Below, piece after piece: positions 61,097-64,000 of a DNA stretch of 64,000 bases. Under the pieces are notes generated by a model. It was not told the DNA's origin, ran no database searches, and worked only from the letters and a program-made list of their open reading frames with translations. Within the stretch, counting starts at the first letter, position 1; each line of letters starts with the position of its first letter. Origin of the DNA: JACVRW01 sp963808545 (lineage in GTDB: Bacteria; Actinomycetota; Thermoleophilia; Solirubrobacterales; Thermoleophilaceae); contig CAWEGB010000008.1 of assembly GCA_963808545.1 (NCBI GenBank), positions 806,001 to 870,000 of the forward strand, in the 5' to 3' direction. The position numbers were made by a program, and so were the translations under genes.

Positions 61097-62500
61097 CTAA
61101 GACTTAGGTGGCTTCTGCTTGCCGACCGCATGCTCGGCCGGCGGTCCCGCCTCCCCGGGGGCGCTCGGGGCCACCTGGGGGGCGGGCGCGGCCGGCTTCG
61201 GCTTCGAGCCGGGGGGCGGCTTCGCGGGTCCGCGCTTGACCGGGGTCTGGCCGACCGGCGACTCGACCGGGCCGCGCCCCTGGGCAGGGAGTCCGCGAGG
61301 CGCCCCGAGCTGAGGCCTGGCCTGGCGCTGGGCATTCTTCTCGTGTCCGAGCTTCCTTCCGGGCTCGCGGCCGCGCGGCGCCGCGAGGCGGGGTGGGCCC
61401 TGGCCTGCGGATACTCCGGCGCCGTTCCTCTTCGCCCGCGCCCGGGTCCGTGCCCGCCGGCGTTCCGCCGCGCCTCGGGCCGGACCGGCCGCGGCCGGCG
61501 CGGTGCGCTCGGAGCGTCCGGCCGCCGGCTTGTTCCCACCATCGGCGGCGCGCTCCTGCACACCCGGCGGTGTGTCCCGGAGTCCCGCGCCGGGATCGTT
61601 CGCCAGCATTCGCTCCGCGGCCACGCCTCCCCCCGCGAGGAGCCCGACCAGAGCCAGCTTGGTCAGGAGCATCGAGCCGGCCCCGCCGACCGCCGCGCCG
61701 GCTCCGCCAATGCCCGCCGCCGCCAGCACGCTCAGCTCGAAGCCGCTTCCCGGCGAGACCGGCAAGGCCGCGGCGAGCAGCTCGCGCTGGCGCCGGACCT
61801 CGTCGCGATACTCGCGGCAACCGGAGCAATCGCGCAGGTGAAGGCGTAGCTCATTGCGCCGCAGCGCCCCGCCGCGCAGGTTCGCGAGCTGCTCGCGAAC
61901 CTCATCGCAGGGCTTCGCGCGAGCCTTCCGGCCGGCGATCAGCGCGCTCCGCGCCCGGAAGACGAGCGACTTCACCCGCGCGACCTCGCAGCCGAGCACC
62001 TGTGCCACGGCGGTATGCGGCAGCTCACCGAGCTCGGAAAGAAGGAGTGACTCGCGCTGCTCCAGAGGAAGCCTCCCGATGTCAGCCAGGAGCTCCCGAA
62101 GCTCCGCGCGCCGCTCGACCTCCTCGGACAGATCCGCCGTCGCGAGCTCGCCGAGCTCGGGCTCGTCGCGCCGCGCGCGCAGCATCGAAACACAGCGGTT
62201 ACGGGCGATCGTGAACAACCACGGCCTGAGAATGAGCTCTCGGTCCCCTCCCCGCTCGAGGTCGCGCCATGCGGAGGCGAAGGTGTGCTGCACGGCGTCC
62301 TCCGCCTCTTCCGCGGAGCCGAGCATGTGTCGGCAGAAGCCGAGCAGCGCGGCCCCGTGGCGTTCGAACGCGACCTCGAAGGCGAGCTCGTTGCCGCTCC
62401 GCATCTGCTCGACGAGCCTGCCGTCGCCGGCCAGCGCGAGCAGGCGCTTCGAGTGCCGCACACCGGACGGTCTGTGCGTGGGGACCGAGACGACGGACAT
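61097..62500 (-). CDS. ECF sigma factor fused to zinc-finger anti-sigma domain and membrane segment
   Basis: 467 residues. N-terminal sigma domains: region 2 (FEVAFERHGAALLGFCRHMLGS; WLFTIARNRCVSMLRA) and region 4 (LPLEQRESLLLSELGELPHTAVAQVLGC). Next a ZAS-like anti-sigma motif: CDEV with HLRDCSGCREYRDEV (Cys ... His-x3-Cys-x2-Cys). A hydrophobic segment (GSMLLTKLALVGLLAGGGVAA, about 273-293) may be a membrane helix, and the rest (about 170 residues) is Pro/Ala/Arg-rich. Sigma and its anti-sigma in one polypeptide would give membrane-tethered autoinhibited regulation, probably released by proteolysis or redox at the Cys. No separate anti-sigma gene is nearby. Confidence 0.85.
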   Translation of the reverse strand: MSVVSVPTHRPSGVRHSKRLLALAGDGRLVEQMRSGNELAFEVAFERHGAALLGFCRHMLGSAEEAEDAVQHTFASAWRDLERGGDRELILRPWLFTIARNRCVSMLRARRDEPELGELATADLSEEVERRAELRELLADIGRLPLEQRESLLLSELGELPHTAVAQVLGCEVARVKSLVFRARSALIAGRKARAKPCDEVREQLANLRGGALRRNELRLHLRDCSGCREYRDEVRRQRELLAAALPVSPGSGFELSVLAAAGIGGAGAAVGGAGSMLLTKLALVGLLAGGGVAAERMLANDPGAGLRDTPPGVQERAADGGNKPAAGRSERTAPAAAGPARGAAERRRARTRARAKRNGAGVSAGQGPPRLAAPRGREPGRKLGHEKNAQRQARPQLGAPRGLPAQGRGPVESPVGQTPVKRGPAKPPPGSKPKPAAPAPQVAPSAPGEAGPPAEHAVGKQKPPKS

Positions 62501-62627
62501 TGCCTAGTGGTTGTACCCCACGTCCCCGTTGGCAAGCAAGGCTGCATCGCTCCTATCAACGCACCGGCGGCGGCCAGGTTCGGGCGTTACCCCTGAACTT
62601 TCGTGCACGGCGTGCGTTTCAACCCAC

Positions 62628-63197
62628 ATGACCAGAACAACGCTAGCCGTCGCTCTCGCAGTGGTGCTCGCGCTGCCGGGGGCTGTCGCCGGCAAGCCAC
62701 CCGCCGAGCGGGAGCAGACCCAGGCCGCGCACGCGCAGTGCAAGCTCGAGCGCGGCAAGACCAAAGCCACGCGCGAGGCGTTCAGGGCGAAGTACCACAT
62801 CATGAGCCGCTGCGTGCGCAAGAACGCCGCCGAGGAGTCGGCAGAGGAGCAGAAGGCGCGCACGAACGCCTCCAAGGAGTGCAAGGCCGAGGCGGCGGAC
62901 GCGAACTTCGCCGCGAAGCACGACGAGAAGTCGTTCGCCGAGTTCTACGGCACGAACGGCAACGGCAAGAACGCTCACGGGAAGTGCGTCTCGATCAAGG
63001 CCAAAGCCAAGAAGGCAGAGATGGACGCCGCCGACGCCGAGGAGGCGAAGGACTTCAAGAACGCCGCCAAGGCGTGCGCCGACGAGCGCCGCAAGCTGGG
63101 GACGAGCGCTTTCGCGATCAAGTACGGCACGAACGTGAACAAGCGCAACGCATTCGGGAAGTGCGTGGCGGCCAAGACCCGAGAGTCGCGGCCCTAG
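62628..63197 (+). CDS. Secreted small protein with three imperfect Cys repeats (GTN-N...GKCV)
   Basis: 189 residues from ATG 62628; an upstream start would add a non-protein-like leader. Signal peptide 1-22 (ALPGAVAGKP). Three repeats follow, the last two most alike: FYGTNGNGKNAHGKCV and KYGTNVNKRNAFGKCV; the first is degenerate (RAKYHIMSRCV). Each repeat also has an upstream Cys (ECKAEA, ACADER), so each unit would have a Cys pair. Lys/Ala/Glu-rich helices separate them. I have seen KYGTN-type repeats in secreted proteins of related bacteria (recollection). Function unknown, followed by a strong terminator. Confidence 0.75.
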   Translation: MTRTTLAVALAVVLALPGAVAGKPPAEREQTQAAHAQCKLERGKTKATREAFRAKYHIMSRCVRKNAAEESAEEQKARTNASKECKAEAADANFAAKHDEKSFAEFYGTNGNGKNAHGKCVSIKAKAKKAEMDAADAEEAKDFKNAAKACADERRKLGTSAFAIKYGTNVNKRNAFGKCVAAKTRESRP

Positions 63198-63245
63198 GCC
63201 CGGCTCCCAGGGCGGACCGTGCCAGATGCACCGTCCGTGGGCCAA

Positions 63246-63281
63246 GGCGAAGGGGGCTCCGCGCGCGGAGCCCCCTTCGCC
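63246..63281 (+). terminator. 36-base perfect palindrome, strong transcription terminator
   Basis: GGCGAAGGGGGCTCCGCG directly joined to its inverse complement gives an 18-base stem. It lies 49 bases after the stop of the Cys-repeat protein; ATTCC follows instead of a T run. It could act bidirectionally. Confidence 0.8.
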
Positions 63282-63383
63282 ATTCCTGAGCACGACTCGG
63301 CCACGGCCTGGGATGGTTGTTCCCACCGGGGTCGGGCACGCCGCCCTGGGGCGGCTCCCGCGACGAAGCTAGTTCGGGGACGG

Positions 63384-63671
63384 CTAGCCGAGAACCGAGA
63401 CGGCCGTCCACACAAGCATCTGGCCGATGGCCAGGGCCGCGATCACGATCGCCGCGGTGGCCATGCCGGAGCCGGCGGCCCCGCGGCGGGCACGGATCCC
63501 GAGGACGATCGCCGCGACGCCCAGCGGCAGGCCGATCCACAGCCCGCCGGAGGGCAGGCTCCAGGCGATCGTCGAACCGGGCACGGCCAGCAGCGCGAGC
63601 ACGAGCGCGAGAGCGGGACGGGGACGGTTGGCTGAGACGTCGACGGCGGGGCGGTTGAGCGTGCTGTCCAT
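63384..63671 (-). CDS. Small membrane protein (DUF4190-like)
   Basis: 95 residues from ATG 63671, preceded by GAAAGGAAC (ribosome-binding). Two or three membrane helices: ALALVLALLAVPGSTIAW, LWIGLPLGVAAIVLGIRARRG and GMATAAIVIAALAIGQMLVW. Pattern IxLGIxARxR after the second helix matches DUF4190-like proteins of actinobacteria. Unknown role, sometimes linked to protein secretion or stress. Upstream of it, on the same strand, the LuxR gene ends. Confidence 0.72.
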   Translation of the reverse strand: MDSTLNRPAVDVSANRPRPALALVLALLAVPGSTIAWSLPSGGLWIGLPLGVAAIVLGIRARRGAAGSGMATAAIVIAALAIGQMLVWTAVSVLG

Positions 63672-63739
63672 GACGTTCCTTTCGAGAGTTCGATTCGACC
63701 TCTCGAACCTATGGGCGAGCGGGCCGGTCCACATCGTCA

Positions 63740-63789
63740 CCAGCACTGGACCCGGGCCTGTGCCAGTACCTCTGCCGGGTCAGTGCTGG
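63740..63789 (-). terminator. Long inverted repeat at the end of the LuxR-type gene
   Basis: CCAGCACTGGACCCGG (63740-63755) and CCGGGTCAGTGCTGG (63775-63789), 15 paired bases with one bulge and a 19-base loop, overlapping the LuxR stop codon (63780-63782). Likely terminator for that gene. Confidence 0.55.
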
Positions 63790-64000
63790 CCCTGAGCTTC
63801 GCCCGCGCGGAGGTAGGCGATCACTGCGAGCACGCGCCGGTGAGCGTCGGCGTTCTCGGGGAGGTCGAGCTTCATCAGCACGTTTCGCACATGACTCTCG
63901 ACCGTGCGCTCGGTGAGCACGAGGCGGGCGGCGATGGCGGTGTTGGTGAGGCCCTCCGCCATGAGCGCGAGCACCTCGCGTTCGCGCTCGGTCAGGTCGC
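63780..64000 (-). CDS. LuxR-family response regulator, C-terminal HTH (5' end outside window)
   Basis: About 73 residues visible and the frame is open to the window edge. A LuxR/FixJ HTH is complete: LTERERE, VLALMAEGLTNTAIAARL, LTERTVESHVRNVLMKL. The C-terminal helix and tail (VLAVIAYLRAGEAQGQH) end the protein. A response-regulator receiver domain is expected upstream, outside the window, with a histidine kinase partner. Activates transcription in response to an unknown signal. Confidence 0.88.
   Translation of the reverse strand, partial: DLTEREREVLALMAEGLTNTAIAARLVLTERTVESHVRNVLMKLDLPENADAHRRVLAVIAYLRAGEAQGQH

Overview
The window is high-GC bacterial DNA with dense, frequently overlapping genes, many GTG/TTG starts and 4-base stop/start overlaps. 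Gene content (ECF sigma factors with SnoaL-like tails, the DUF1800/DUF1501/cupredoxin trio, a 1612-residue NAD-glutamate dehydrogenase, type III glutamine synthetase, a repeat-rich secreted protein with a C-terminal membrane anchor, and small proteins that I remember from Solirubrobacter/Conexibacter-like genomes) suggests an actinobacterium, most likely class Thermoleophilia. That placement is inference from family recognition; no 16S rRNA is present. I saw no rRNA, tRNA or CRISPR array, and no insertion sequence beyond the partial serine-recombinase-like gene at the left edge.

Layout. 1-4.4 kb: a minus-strand surface/cell-wall block (partial recombinase-like protein, peptidoglycan-binding membrane protein, and a giant 11-residue-repeat secreted protein broken by a one-base frameshift). 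4.6-13.9 kb: protein quality control and housekeeping (clpX, clpP and tig, with an oppositely oriented lipoprotein gene between clpX and clpP), a peptidase M14-amidase fusion, rnd and conserved unknowns. 14.2-17.4 kb: DUF1800-DUF1501-cupredoxin operon, apparently starting with CTG. 17.4-21.3 kb: ring-cleavage-type dioxygenase, amidohydrolase, membrane protein and two anti-sigma-type HATPases. 21.5-26.8 kb: NAD-type formate dehydrogenase operon with a fused diaphorase subunit and a split catalytic subunit. 26.9-36.8 kb: short-chain dehydrogenase, LysM-VanY peptidase, large NAD-GDH, reductase-like SDR and an ABC-2 exporter. 37-47.7 kb: type III glutamine synthetase, an operon ending in an ECF sigma factor, a quinone-reductase-like MDR, SGNH hydrolase, HAD phosphatase and CapA-like protein.

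47.7-58.6 kb holds the most interesting unit: two divergent operons around an unrecognised 253-residue gene. One arm is GcvT-like, Fe(II)/2OG oxygenase-like and BetA-like; the other is dimethylglycine/sarcosine dehydrogenase-like, EtfB, EtfA and a DgcB-like membrane Fe-S oxidoreductase. Each promoter region carries the same TGATATATCA palindrome. I read it as a choline/betaine-type methylated-amine catabolon in which one-carbon units go to tetrahydrofolate and electrons to the quinone pool. The enzyme for the first betaine demethylation is not obvious, and the two unassigned enzymes of the leftward arm are candidates.

58.6-64 kb: a methyltransferase, a RibD-C/DHFR-like reductase, a second SnoaL-type ECF sigma factor, a sigma/anti-sigma fusion, a small secreted cysteine-repeat protein, a small membrane protein and the C-terminus of a LuxR-type regulator.

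All functional calls rest on motif reading by eye; no database search was run.
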